Notes: generated by a model not told the origin, from the letters alone. DNA of 64,000 nucleotides from Hymenobacter daecheongensis DSM 21074 (GCF_900141805.1 NZ_FQYN01000003.1:248001-312000), one strand, 5' to 3'; positions 1-7,797 are shown, counted from the stretch's first letter. Numbers and translations: made by a program.

Positions 1-30
1 CCCGAAGACCGCTACGAAGACGAACAGTAA
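1..30 (+). CDS. 3' end of an upstream gene (partial)
   Basis: The window opens in a frame that reads PEDRYEDEQ and then TAA at 28-30. It could be the acidic tail of a protein whose gene starts before the window. Nothing more is visible and the product cannot be named. Confidence 0.35.
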   Translation, partial: PEDRYEDEQ

Positions 31-162
31 ATTATGAATTATGAATGCTGAATTATGAATTGCTGGGCCTGCACTCTCCGACCTCTTCTCCCGGCCTGCT
101 GCCACAGCCCTTCCTGTTTTCCGCATTCCAATTCATAATTCAGCATTCATAATTCATAATTC
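29..162. repeat. AT-rich intergenic inverted repeat upstream of dcd
   Basis: The left arm (29-62) and right arm (129-162) are near-perfect reverse complements built from the words AATTATGAATT and AATGCTGAATT, around a roughly 65-base loop. The right arm ends 3 bases before the dcd start codon, so the dcd ribosome-binding region lies inside the repeat. Similar AATTATGAAT-type arms occur at 10535-10628 and around 42040. Confidence 0.85.
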
Positions 163-165
163 AAT

Positions 166-705
166 ATGATTCTGACCGACCAGCAGATTCTCGCCGAAAT
201 CAAGCGCGGCAACATCGTCATTGAGCCCTACGACCCCAGTTGCCTGGGCACCAACTCCTACGACGTGCACCTGGGCCGCTACTTGGCCACCTACCGCGAC
301 GCGGTGCTGGATGCCCGCCGGCACAATGAAATCGACGTGTTTGAGATGCCCCAGGACGAAGGCTTCGTGCTCCAGCCCGGCGTGCTCTACCTCGGCGTGA
401 CGGAAGAATACACCGAAAGCCACGCCCAGGTGCCGTTTCTGGAAGGCAAATCCAGCGTGGGCCGCCTCGGCATCGACATTCACGCCACCGCCGGCAAGGG
501 CGACGTGGGCTTCTGCAACACCTGGACGCTGGAAATTTCCGTCACGCAGCCCGTGCGCGTGTACCCCGGCATGCCCATCGGCCAGCTCATCTACTTCGCC
601 GTGCAGGGCGATGTGCAGACCTTCTACAACCGCAAGGCCAACGCCAAATACAACGACCGCACCGACAAGCCGGTGGAATCGATGATGTGGAAAAACGAGT
701 GGTAG
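166..705 (+). CDS. dcd: dCTP deaminase
   Basis: The 179-residue protein matches the dCTP deaminase/dUTPase-fold family, which converts dCTP to dUTP for thymidylate synthesis in the cytoplasm. The family motif is visible as EGKSSVGR (residues 93-100), with the Ser and Arg used for phosphate and base binding. The likely catalytic Glu is E123 in TWTLEIS. The C-terminal YNDRTDKP segment is typical of the triphosphate-binding tail. Length is close to the normal 180-195 residues. The ATG follows directly after an intergenic palindrome, so no clear Shine-Dalgarno is seen. Confident by motif; whether it is mono- or bifunctional (dUTPase as well) cannot be told. Confidence 0.95.
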   Translation: MILTDQQILAEIKRGNIVIEPYDPSCLGTNSYDVHLGRYLATYRDAVLDARRHNEIDVFEMPQDEGFVLQPGVLYLGVTEEYTESHAQVPFLEGKSSVGRLGIDIHATAGKGDVGFCNTWTLEISVTQPVRVYPGMPIGQLIYFAVQGDVQTFYNRKANAKYNDRTDKPVESMMWKNEW

Positions 706-712
706 GCAAACC

Positions 713-884
713 TGTCATTGCGAGGACGAAGCAATCCGCCCTGGACAACGAGCCAAACTTTGTAAACAGAAAAGCCCTGACGTAAATAGTACGTCAGGGC
801 TTTGTGCTGAAAAAGGGTTGCTACATTTCAGAGGACGGATTGACGCCGCTTGATGCGCGGAATGTCCTGCGTCCTCGCAATGAC
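713..884. repeat. Composite palindrome, TGTCATTGCGAGG family (copy A1)
   Basis: The outer arms begin TGTCATTGCGAGGACGAAGC and end GTCCTCGCAATGACA. An inner hairpin at 771-803 has arms AAAGCCCTGACGT and ACGTCAGGGCTTT and could terminate dcd transcription. The right arm differs from copies A2 and A3 by carrying a 21-base segment (843-863) that also occurs at 44381-44401. Confidence 0.9.
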
Positions 885-1017
885 AAGGCTTTCGCCCGAA
901 ACTCACCCGAACTCGCTGGCACAGTTTTTCGTTAGTTATCAGACAACAGCCCCGGTTTGATGCTACGGCAGCGGCCATGCGGCTTTCACGGATTCGTTAC
1001 GCTAACTTTTCCACTCC

Positions 1018-1554
1018 ATGAGAAAATCACTTGCTATCGGCGTGTTGCTTCTGGCCTCGGCGCTCGGCGCACAGGCGCAGCAGCAACCTTCGCTGGTTCA
1101 GCCCCAGGATAAAACCAAGTCGTCTCCCCGCCTCGCCTCCGACGTGCAGGTGCGGGCCAAGCGCCTTTCCGACCAGATGGCCCGCGACCTGCGCCTCAAT
1201 GGTTACCAAAGCTCCAAGCTGCGGGCCATCAATGAGGATAAAGTGGCAAAAATGGCCGCCATCGAGCGCCGCAATGCCGGTGATGCCAAGCTCATTGATG
1301 AGCAGTGCGGGGCCGTATGCAAGGAGCGCGACCAGGAGCTGCGGGCCGTGCTGTCCACCGATCAGTACAGCGCCTACTACGGCTCCCGCTCCGACTTCTA
1401 TAAGTACGACAAGGACTATGCGGCCCGCACGGCCAATGCCACTTTCGTAAACTCGGTGCAGAATCCATTGCCGGCCAGCAGCCGCGGGGCCACCATCGGG
1501 CCCGCCACGCCGAAGCCTGCTCCTACCCGGGCCGCCGCCGTCCGGGGACGTTAG
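1018..1554 (+). CDS. Secreted hypothetical protein, helical core
   Basis: The 178-residue protein starts with a clear signal peptide (MRKSLAIGVLLLASALGAQA, residues 1-20). A charged helical region at about residues 45-135 contains the pattern DLRLNGYQSSKLRAINEDK, and the low-complexity C-terminal tail is rich in Pro, Ala and Arg. The helical part has the look of small Spy-like periplasmic proteins common in Bacteroidota, but I cannot assign a family. Two Cys lie close together (QCGAVC). It stands alone and is followed by a strong terminator. Confidence 0.7.
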   Translation: MRKSLAIGVLLLASALGAQAQQQPSLVQPQDKTKSSPRLASDVQVRAKRLSDQMARDLRLNGYQSSKLRAINEDKVAKMAAIERRNAGDAKLIDEQCGAVCKERDQELRAVLSTDQYSAYYGSRSDFYKYDKDYAARTANATFVNSVQNPLPASSRGATIGPATPKPAPTRAAAVRGR

Positions 1555-1579
1555 TCCAAAGACTAAGACCGCCTATATA

Positions 1580-1617
1580 GCAAAAGCCCCGCTGATTGAG
1601 TTCAGCGGGGCTTTTGC
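1580..1617 (+). terminator. Rho-independent terminator
   Basis: GCAAAAGCCCCGCTGA and its complement TCAGCGGGGCTTTTGC form a GC-rich hairpin with flanking A and T runs. It lies 25 bases after the stop of the secreted protein and also faces gldC, so it may act in both directions. Confidence 0.85.
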
Positions 1618-1642
1618 TTGTGCTTTTGTATGGGGCGGCGGC

Positions 1643-1987
1643 CTAGCTCAGCGGCTGCTTCTCCGAATTCTCTTCAATGTGCTTCATCAGCTCAGCGCAG
1701 AGGTCGCGCATTTTCTTCACCATCACCGCGTCGCTGGTAGCGGTTTGGAGGCTCTCGGCCATGGCCCCGATGGTATCCACGTAGAAGTGCTTCATCTCAT
1801 CCACGGGCATGTCTTTGGTCCAGAGGTCGATTTTCATCGTACCGGCCTGGTCCCGGTCCCAGAGGGCAATGTTGATGGCTTTGGCGAAGTGAATATCGGG
1901 GCCCGCATCGGTGGCCTGCCAGCTGATGGCCTCGGGCACCTTCTGGTCGTCGAGGGCAATGCTGAAGCGGATTTCGGATTTTTTCAT
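1643..1987 (-). CDS. gldC: Gliding motility protein GldC
   Basis: The 114-residue protein starts MKKSEIRFSIALDDQKVPEA and contains IDLWTKDMPVDEMKHFYVDT, both characteristic of GldC, a small cytoplasmic protein tied to Bacteroidota gliding motility. The ATG at 1987 was chosen because the longer reading frame upstream is made of the TGCTGATGTG repeat. It lies downstream of dnaN on the same strand with a 91-base spacer filled by that repeat. In flavobacteria gldB and gldC are adjacent; here gldB is not in view. Identity rests on recalled family sequence; role in this organism is inferred. Confidence 0.9.
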   Translation of the reverse strand: MKKSEIRFSIALDDQKVPEAISWQATDAGPDIHFAKAINIALWDRDQAGTMKIDLWTKDMPVDEMKHFYVDTIGAMAESLQTATSDAVMVKKMRDLCAELMKHIEENSEKQPLS

Positions 1988-2009
1988 GAGGTTGATTTGC
2001 TGATGTGTC

Positions 2010-2059
2010 GATGTGCTGATGTGCTGATGGCCGTTTGAAAACCAGCACATCAGCACATC
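2010..2059. repeat. TGCTGATGTG inverted repeat
   Basis: GATGTGCTGATGTGCTGATG on the left and CCAGCACATCAGCACATC on the right form a hairpin between dnaN and gldC. The same TGCTGATGTG word recurs at 7759-7796 and, in many copies, at 12188-12390. Confidence 0.8.
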
Positions 2060-2078
2060 AAAAAATCAACTCATCAAT

Positions 2079-3203
2079 TTACACATAGTTGTTCAGCATC
2101 ACCGGCATCACCAGCATCAGGATGCTTTCGTTGTCGTCCGGCGTAGTCGGCATGAGCAGGCCGGCACGGTTGGGGGTGCTTAGCTCCAGCGTGATTTCCT
2201 CGGAGTCAATGTTGGAGAGCATTTCGGCCAGGAAGCGGGCGTTGAAGCCGATTTCCATGTCCTCGCCGTCGTACTGGCAGGGCAGCTTCTCGTTGGCCTC
2301 GTTCGAGAAGTCCAGGTCTTCAGCCGAGATGGTCAGCTCGGAGCCGGCCAGGCGCAGGCGCACCTGGTGGGTGGTCTTGTTCGAGTAAATCGAGATGCGC
2401 TTCACCGAGTTCAGGAAGTCGGCGCGGCTGATGATGAGCTTGTTGGGGTTGCTCACCGGAATCACGTTTTCGTAGTCGGGGTAGCGCTCGTCGATGAGGC
2501 GGCACACCAGGCGCATCTGGTTGAAGCTGAAGAAGGCGTTGGAGTTATTGAACTCCACGCGCACGGTGGTAGCTTCCGAAGGCAGGGCGCTTTTCAGCAG
2601 GTTGAAGGCCTTGCGCGGGATGATGAGGTTGGCCGTCTGGCCCGCGCCCACATCGGAGCGGCGGTAGCGCAGCAGGCGATGCCCGTCGGTGGCCACAAAC
2701 GTCACCTGGTTGTCGGCCAGCTGCACCAGAATGCCGGTCATGGCGGGGCGCAGCTCGTCGGTGCTCACGGCGAAGATGGTCTTATTGATGGCGCGGGACA
2801 GCGACGACGAGGGCATCTCAATCGGGGCCGAGCCTTTCACTACCGGCACGCGGGGGAAGTCGGTGGCATTCTCGCCGGCCAGCTTGTAGCGACCGTTGGA
2901 AGAGGCAATTTCGATGGTGTAGGTTTCCTCGTCCAGAGTGAAGGTCACGGGCTGGTCGGGCAGGTTTTTGAGCGTATCGAGCAGGATGCGGGCGGGGGCG
3001 GCAATGCGGCCACTTTCGCGGGCTTCCACGGGCAGCTCCGTCATCATGCTGGTTTCCAGGTCGGAGGCCGTAATCGTCAGCTTGCCGTCCTCGATTTCAA
3101 AGAGGAAATTCTCCAGAATCGGCACCACGGGGTTGTTCGTGACTACGCCGTTGATGCTCTGGAGCTGCTTGAGCAGGGCGGAAGACGAGACGATAAACTT
3201 CAT
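2079..3203 (-). CDS. dnaN: DNA polymerase III beta subunit (sliding clamp)
   Basis: The 374-residue product has the normal length of the beta clamp. It begins MKFIVSSSALLKQLQSINGV and contains family landmarks such as GRYKLAGENATDFPRVP, LVFVATDGHRLLRYR-type sequence and the C-terminal LLMPTTP...LVMPVMLNNYV, which forms part of the hydrophobic peptide-binding cleft. Three repeated clamp domains are expected. It tethers the replicative polymerase to DNA. The ATG at 3203 was preferred over the longer upstream frame because it gives the canonical N-terminus and lies just after a matching promoter element. Confidence 0.97.
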   Translation of the reverse strand: MKFIVSSSALLKQLQSINGVVTNNPVVPILENFLFEIEDGKLTITASDLETSMMTELPVEARESGRIAAPARILLDTLKNLPDQPVTFTLDEETYTIEIASSNGRYKLAGENATDFPRVPVVKGSAPIEMPSSSLSRAINKTIFAVSTDELRPAMTGILVQLADNQVTFVATDGHRLLRYRRSDVGAGQTANLIIPRKAFNLLKSALPSEATTVRVEFNNSNAFFSFNQMRLVCRLIDERYPDYENVIPVSNPNKLIISRADFLNSVKRISIYSNKTTHQVRLRLAGSELTISAEDLDFSNEANEKLPCQYDGEDMEIGFNARFLAEMLSNIDSEEITLELSTPNRAGLLMPTTPDDNESILMLVMPVMLNNYV

Positions 3204-3239
3204 AAGGGCGGAGGGTTTCGGACGTGTTGGGGAAGTCGA

Positions 3240-3247
3240 CAAAGATA
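3240..3247 (-). promoter_or_regulatory. Bacteroidota -7 promoter element for dnaN
   Basis: The minus strand reads TATCTTTG, a full match to the TAnnTTTG consensus, 36 bases before the dnaN ATG. No TTG is seen at the usual -33 distance. Confidence 0.5.
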
Positions 3248-3455
3248 GGGAACGGCCGCGGGGTTTTCTAGCGCCCATTCGGGCAGAATAATGCCGCCGC
3301 TGGCTTACGCCAAATGCCGGGCAGCCGCGGCCGGTGCGGGCAGCACCGGCCGGGCTGAAGTCAGAGCAGCGGTGCCGATTAGCTCAACCATTGCACCTTT
3401 TCCGGGAAACCCCGTACTTGACCGTATTATCAGTTTTTAGCCCTGCATTTATCTG

Positions 3456-3899
3456 ATGCCAACCCCTACCCTTTTTCATTTGGTGTACCAAAGCACCGCT
3501 ACTACCCCTTTCACCGACCAGGAACTGGAAGCTCTACTAATCCAGTCACGCGCCTGGAATACGGCCCACAACCTGACCGGCGTGCTGCTCTACAGCCACG
3601 GCGACATTATGCAGGTGCTGGAAGGCAGCCAGGAAGAAGTACACTATATCTTCAAGCGCATCGCCCGGGATTTCCGCCATGCCCGCCTCATGAAGCTCTC
3701 CGATGGACCCATTGAGCAGCGCAATTTCTCGCAGTGGAGCATGGGCTTCAAAGCCGTAGATCCGCAGGACTTCGACCACCTGACCGGCTACCTGAACCTT
3801 GCCAAGCCCGATACTCTCCCCACCAATTCTGACCACAACAGCACTTCCCTACACGCGCTGCTGGCCTCATTCGTGACGGAGGGAGAGATTCGGTATTAG
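3456..3899 (+). CDS. BLUF-domain blue-light photoreceptor
   Basis: The 147-residue protein is a short BLUF protein (flavin-binding blue-light sensor). Residues 5-95 hold the domain: the flavin-proximal Tyr is Y11 (HLVYQS), the conserved Asn N35 (AWNTAHNLTG) and the key Gln Q53 (IMQVLEG), followed by RNFSQWSMGF with the Trp/Met region. The remaining 50 residues form a short cap with no output domain, so it should act by protein-protein contact. It stands alone. A second light-sensor-like gene (17056-18132) and a photolyase (30006-31328) lie elsewhere in the window. The partner is unknown. Confidence 0.93.
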   Translation: MPTPTLFHLVYQSTATTPFTDQELEALLIQSRAWNTAHNLTGVLLYSHGDIMQVLEGSQEEVHYIFKRIARDFRHARLMKLSDGPIEQRNFSQWSMGFKAVDPQDFDHLTGYLNLAKPDTLPTNSDHNSTSLHALLASFVTEGEIRY

Positions 3900-3925
3900 A
3901 AATACATACGCAGCCAAGAACTCCT

Positions 3926-4152
3926 ATGTCACTCCTCTGCTACACCCACCTGAAGGATGGGGGTGCCGATTACCGCTCTGCGGCAGATGAGGTGCAACCT
4001 CATCGTCATAGCTGGTCACAAGTTACGCTGCGATAAACTCGCGCCAGTGTGCGGAAGGCCCGCAGAAGCTGCTGGAAGCCCGCATTGCCGGACTGGAGCA
4101 GTAAGCGGAGGTGTTGGAGAAGCTGCTGGAGGAAAGGCCTACAGATGTGTAA
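3926..4152 (+). pseudogene. Possible decayed gene remnant
   Basis: A short frame MSLLCYTHLKDGGADY... (3926-4036) is followed in a different frame by a coiled-coil-like stretch, GPQKLLEARIAGLEQ, then TAA (4102-4104), then AEVLEKLLEERPTDV and TAA. Removing that in-frame stop would restore a continuous heptad pattern, so this looks like the frameshifted, nonsense-interrupted tail of a former gene, for example a small HTH regulator. It borders the AT-rich gene at 4242. The family cannot be named and chance cannot be excluded. Confidence 0.3.
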
Positions 4153-4241
4153 TTACCGCAGTGCTGCAGTCGCTCGGCTATGCAGAGTGACTGCGCTGAG
4201 ATTATTCTATAATTTAATTTCACACGAACCGTCCAGTTAAA

Positions 4242-5189
4242 ATGGCTATCCCCTCTCCTAAAAGATTACAGCAAGCTGCAAAAGACCTGCAAATTGGTAT
4301 GCTTGTGGCGGTTGAATATCTAGCTTCCGTTGGTCATACAATAGAATCCAAACCAACTACTAAGCTTACCGCTGAAGAGGTACAACTTCTAAATTTCAAA
4401 TTTGGAGATTCAGATAACCCAGCGACACAGATCAATTTAAACGCACAAGACAAGCCAAGGACACAGGCATTCACAGACTCGTATAATAAAGCAACTACTT
4501 TTAGCAAACTAACTGAAATAAGAAAGGCTAAAGGAATTCCTAAATCAGTGTTCAAATTTTATGGCACCCAAGATTATCATTTTGAAAGCTTAAGAGAAGG
4601 GTATTTTTTTCTTTCTCTACCTAGCTATTTTAATGACCCGTTTGATTGCGACACTAAAACCATAGACTTTACTACTACCGCATCTATCAAACCTATTAGA
4701 AAACCAGAACGTCTATTCAGGGAGAGAATCAACAACATTGGTGTATGCTGTTTTTCTAGAAATAACAGTTCAATATTGATGTGGTCCCATTATGCCAACA
4801 GCCATCGAGGATTTTGTTTAGAATTCATCTCAGACATACCCGATGGCATCCATCCTCTTGACGTACATTATACCAGCGATTTTCAAACCCTCAATTTTCA
4901 TCTATTCGCTGACGACTCCATCGCCAACATGATATACACCAAGTCTAGCCAATGGGCATACGAAGAAGAATTGAGATTATTAGGAACAAATTTAAAAAAC
5001 AACGAGCAACGAAAAATGTCATTCAATAAAAGCTCGCTGAAATCAGTATACCTTGGTGTCAATTGCGAATTATCAACACTAGATAAAATAAAGGAAATAC
5101 TATCACATAAATACAAAAACACAAAGCTATTTCAAGCCAAGAAAGTCAATAACAAATTCGCATTAGAGTTCCAAGAAGTACGTTTTTAA
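4242..5189 (+). CDS. IF-2 N-terminal-like domain fused to DUF2971 (AT-rich, likely acquired)
   Basis: The 315-residue protein has two recognisable parts. Residues 8-50 (RLQQAAKDLQIGM...VEYLASVGHTIESKPTTKL) resemble the small N-terminal domain of Bacteroidota translation initiation factor IF-2. Residues about 105-250 match DUF2971: YFNDPFDC (129-136), CCFSRNNSSILMWSHYA (169-185), GFCLEF (190-195) and WAYEEELRLL (238-247). The function of DUF2971 is not established to my knowledge. Base and codon use are far richer in A and T than in all neighbours, which points to recent transfer. The stop codon overlaps that of convergent gldG. A role in stress or phage defence is plausible from its isolated, AT-rich setting, but this is inference only. 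Confidence 0.8.
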   Translation: MAIPSPKRLQQAAKDLQIGMLVAVEYLASVGHTIESKPTTKLTAEEVQLLNFKFGDSDNPATQINLNAQDKPRTQAFTDSYNKATTFSKLTEIRKAKGIPKSVFKFYGTQDYHFESLREGYFFLSLPSYFNDPFDCDTKTIDFTTTASIKPIRKPERLFRERINNIGVCCFSRNNSSILMWSHYANSHRGFCLEFISDIPDGIHPLDVHYTSDFQTLNFHLFADDSIANMIYTKSSQWAYEEELRLLGTNLKNNEQRKMSFNKSSLKSVYLGVNCELSTLDKIKEILSHKYKNTKLFQAKKVNNKFALEFQEVRF

Positions 5190-6901
5190 CTCCCCTCAAA
5201 CCGTGCGTACCGCTGCTTCCGTCGCCAGGCCCGCACCACCCCGAACAGCGCCAGCAGCACCAGCGGCACCGCCAGATTCAGCAGCTGCCAGCGGCGCTTC
5301 TGCTCGATTACTTTGAGCTTATCCAAAGGGCGCAGGGTGATTTGCTTGCCGCGCACGGCAATCAGGCCGCTTTCATCAAGCATATAGTCCACGGCGTTGA
5401 GCACCAGCTCGCGGTTGGCAAATTCGGTATTGGCGAGGCGGTCGAAGCCCAGGCGGTAGGGGTTGCCGGTTTTGGCATCCAGCTCCGAGCGGATGAAGTC
5501 GCCATCGGAGAGCACCAGCACTTTGGAAGGGCGGGCCTGCGGGGACTGGGCCGGCTGGTAGCGCGTGGTGCCAGGCTCGGCGCGGTTGGCGTAGAGGGAG
5601 CCGAACTGGCCTTCGAGCAGGTAACCGACGGGCTTAAACTGCTGCTTGTACAGCTTCTGCTCGGGCTCCAGGCGGGCATCGTTCAGGTTGATGGGCACCG
5701 GCGAGGGCAGCACCCGGGTGTAGCGCGAGGTAAACAGCAGCGGCGTTTTGCGAATGCTGGCGGCCTTCACCGTATCCAGGCTGCTCACGAACTTGGTGTA
5801 CACCGCGTCAAGGTTGCGGGTGATGGGGTGCGGGCTGAAGTTGTTGATGAGCGGGTAAAACTGCCACGGCATGGGTTCCACCTTGGGCTTGTCGCCGCTC
5901 ATGCCGGTGATGAGCGGGATGACGCCGGAGTTGAGGTCGAGCAGCAGATCGGGGTTCACCCGTACGCCGTATTTGAACAGCAAATCGTCGAGGTTGAGCT
6001 GGAGCGGGAAGGAAAGCATGCCGCCGCGGTTGGCGCTGTCCAGGTTCACGCGCATGGCATCCACGAAAAACAGCGCATTGCCGCCCTGCGTGATGAACCG
6101 GTCGAGCTTGAACTTCTCGGGCTCGGAATAGGCCGTAGCGGGCTTAGCCACGATAATAGCGCTGAGGCTGCGCAGGTCCTGCGGGCGCACCTTGTTCAAA
6201 TCAACGCGAAACACGTCGTAGTACTGCTGCAGCGAGCCGATGATGTCGCCGGCCTCCACGTTGCTCAGCTCGCCGTGGCCTTCGAGCACCCCGATGCGCT
6301 TGCGCGTGCCGGGGCTGAGCTTGCGGATGGCGCTGGCCAACTCATATTCGAGCCCTTCGATGCTCTGGTTGAGGCGCACATCGGCGGGCGCGGCCTGGTT
6401 GCCGCGCAGCAGCAGCACCTGCTCCTCCTTGCCGCCGGCCGCTACCGTAGCCCAGGGGAAGATGATTTTCTCGACCCGCTTGCCGTTTTCGTTGGCCCCC
6501 AGGTTGGTCGGCTTCAGCCCTTTTTTGAAGAGCGCGGCATAGTACTCATTGCGGGCCTTCTCAGTGCCGGCCGCCGACGGATCGACGAAGATGTAGTGCA
6601 GATTGGCGCCGCCGTATACCTGCATCTCGTTCAGCGTTTCGCGCACCGACTGCTGCAATCGCCGAAAGGCGGGCGGAAAGTCGCCATCCAGATACACCGT
6701 CACCGTTACGGTCTGCTTAAGATTCTCCAGCAACTGCCGGGTGGCCGGGGCCATGGTGTAGCGCTTCTCCTGGGTCAGATCGAGCCGGAAGAAAAACTGC
6801 TGGCCGATGAAATTGAACAGCAGCAGCAGGCCGATAACGGCTCCGAAGCGGAACCAGTCGCGGCGTTTGTTGGAAGCTGTTGGCGTGGGTTGTTCGGGCA
6901 T
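5186..6901 (-). CDS. gldG: Gliding motility ABC transporter substrate-binding-like protein GldG
   Basis: The 571-residue protein has a single N-terminal membrane helix (FGAVIGLLLLFNFIGQQFFF), a long extracytoplasmic part with ABC-type-uncharacterised-transport features (TVYLDGDFPPAFRRLQQSVR; IGVLEGHGELSN), and a C-terminal membrane helix (LLNLAVPLVLLALFGVVRAW). This is the GldG layout. GldG works with GldA and GldF in a membrane complex linked to gliding. The ATG at 6901 (MPEQPTPTASNKRRDWFRFG) avoids reading through the palindrome upstream. It follows gldF on the same strand across a 129-base palindrome-filled spacer. Its last codons overlap the convergent AT-rich gene. Confidence 0.93.
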   Translation of the reverse strand: MPEQPTPTASNKRRDWFRFGAVIGLLLLFNFIGQQFFFRLDLTQEKRYTMAPATRQLLENLKQTVTVTVYLDGDFPPAFRRLQQSVRETLNEMQVYGGANLHYIFVDPSAAGTEKARNEYYAALFKKGLKPTNLGANENGKRVEKIIFPWATVAAGGKEEQVLLLRGNQAAPADVRLNQSIEGLEYELASAIRKLSPGTRKRIGVLEGHGELSNVEAGDIIGSLQQYYDVFRVDLNKVRPQDLRSLSAIIVAKPATAYSEPEKFKLDRFITQGGNALFFVDAMRVNLDSANRGGMLSFPLQLNLDDLLFKYGVRVNPDLLLDLNSGVIPLITGMSGDKPKVEPMPWQFYPLINNFSPHPITRNLDAVYTKFVSSLDTVKAASIRKTPLLFTSRYTRVLPSPVPINLNDARLEPEQKLYKQQFKPVGYLLEGQFGSLYANRAEPGTTRYQPAQSPQARPSKVLVLSDGDFIRSELDAKTGNPYRLGFDRLANTEFANRELVLNAVDYMLDESGLIAVRGKQITLRPLDKLKVIEQKRRWQLLNLAVPLVLLALFGVVRAWRRKQRYARFEGS

Positions 6902-6914
6902 TGTGCTTTCGTGG

Positions 6915-7029
6915 ACCCCTCCCCCAGCCCCTCCCCAAAAGAGACGGGAGCCAGACGGATATGGGCTTTGTAGTAGTAACATAAGCCCCTCCCTTTTGGG
7001 GAGGGGTTGGGGAGGGGTTGGGGAGGGGT
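6915..7029. repeat. CCCCTCCCC / GGGGAGGGG palindrome (copy E1)
   Basis: ACCCCTCCCCCAGCCCCTCC on the left faces a tandem GGTTGGGGAGGGG array on the right, separated by about 45 bases with a second short arm pair. It fills the gldF-gldG spacer. A close relative is at 37917-38052. Confidence 0.85.
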
Positions 7030-7030
7030 G

Positions 7031-7756
7031 CTACCAGTTGCGGCTTTGCAGCACCAGCCTGGTAGCCAGTAGCATAGCGGCAATGATAGACAGGAAATAC
7101 GTCAGGTCGCGGGAGTCGATGAGGCCCTTGCTGATGTCGCGGTAGTGGGCGGCGATGCCGAGCTGGCTGATGTAGTAGGCCGGCGCGCCATCGAAGATGG
7201 AGGCCAGCGAATCGAAGCCTGAGTACACCAGGAAGCAGCCGACCACGGCCACCAGGAAGGCAATAATCTGGTCGCGCGTAATGGCGGAGGCGAAGATGCC
7301 GATGGCCGCGAATACCGCCGCCAGCAGCCCCAGCCCCAGATACGAGCCCACCGTAGCCGCCGAATCAATGTTGCCGGCCGGGGCTCCGAGCTGATACACC
7401 GAGTAGTAGTAGAGCAGCGTGGGCACCAGGGCCAGCAGCGCCAGCAGCAGGCAGGCCAGGTACTTCCCTCCTATTATCTGCCCGTCGGTGAGCGGGCGGG
7501 TGAGCAGCAGCTCGATGGTGCCGGCCTTTTTCTCCTCGGCAAAGGTGCGCATGGTCAGGGCCGGAATCAGGAACAGGAAAATCCAGGGGGCCATATTGAA
7601 CAGCGTCTGCAAATCGGCAAAGCCGTAGTCGAGCACGCTGCTATCCGGGATGACCCACACGAACAGGCCCGTCGCCACCAGAAACACCCCGATGACCACG
7701 TAGGCCACAGGGGAATTCAGGAAGCTGTTGAATTCTTTGCGAAGGATGGCAAGCAT
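7031..7756 (-). CDS. gldF: Gliding motility ABC transporter permease GldF
   Basis: The 241-residue ABC-2 type permease has about six membrane segments, starting MLAILRKEFNSFLNSPVAYV. It includes the characteristic cytoplasmic motif MRTFAEEKKAGTIELLLTRP (about residues 67-87), found in GldF/NosY-like permeases. With the GldA ATPase and GldG it would form an inner-membrane complex needed for gliding in flavobacteria. It is downstream of gldA (203-base spacer with palindrome A2) and upstream of gldG. Length is normal for the family. Confidence 0.95.
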   Translation of the reverse strand: MLAILRKEFNSFLNSPVAYVVIGVFLVATGLFVWVIPDSSVLDYGFADLQTLFNMAPWIFLFLIPALTMRTFAEEKKAGTIELLLTRPLTDGQIIGGKYLACLLLALLALVPTLLYYYSVYQLGAPAGNIDSAATVGSYLGLGLLAAVFAAIGIFASAITRDQIIAFLVAVVGCFLVYSGFDSLASIFDGAPAYYISQLGIAAHYRDISKGLIDSRDLTYFLSIIAAMLLATRLVLQSRNW

Positions 7757-7758
7757 TT

Positions 7759-7796
7759 TTTAATGTGCTGATTCTTTGATGTGCTGATGTGCTAAA
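7759..7796. repeat. TGCTGATGTG direct repeats
   Basis: AATGTGCTGATTC, TTGATGTGCTGATGTGCTAA lie just upstream of gldF on its 5' side, between gldF and palindrome A2. They use the same word as the repeats at 2010-2059 and 12188-12390. Confidence 0.6.
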
Positions 7797-7797
7797 C

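Noticed and set aside
713..884. tRNA or small structured RNA
   Set aside because: The sequence recurs in two other spacers as a repeat, and no tRNA cloverleaf or anticodon arm was found.
715..978. Minus-strand frame over the A1 palindrome
   Set aside because: It translates repeat sequence and has no family match.
4023..4223. Small reverse-strand frame in the region before the AT-rich gene
   Set aside because: No family resemblance, and the forward-strand coiled-coil pattern explains the region better.
5342..6973. Very long antisense open frames opposite gldG and similarly opposite dnaN, pyc, phr, trpE and susC
   Set aside because: Typical of GC-rich genes, rich in Arg, Ala, His and Gly with no recognisable family; the sense-strand proteins are clear.
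6915..7029. G-quadruplex regulatory element from the GGGG tracts
   Set aside because: The runs are explained by the palindrome family shared with 37917-38052; a quadruplex is possible but nothing further supports it.
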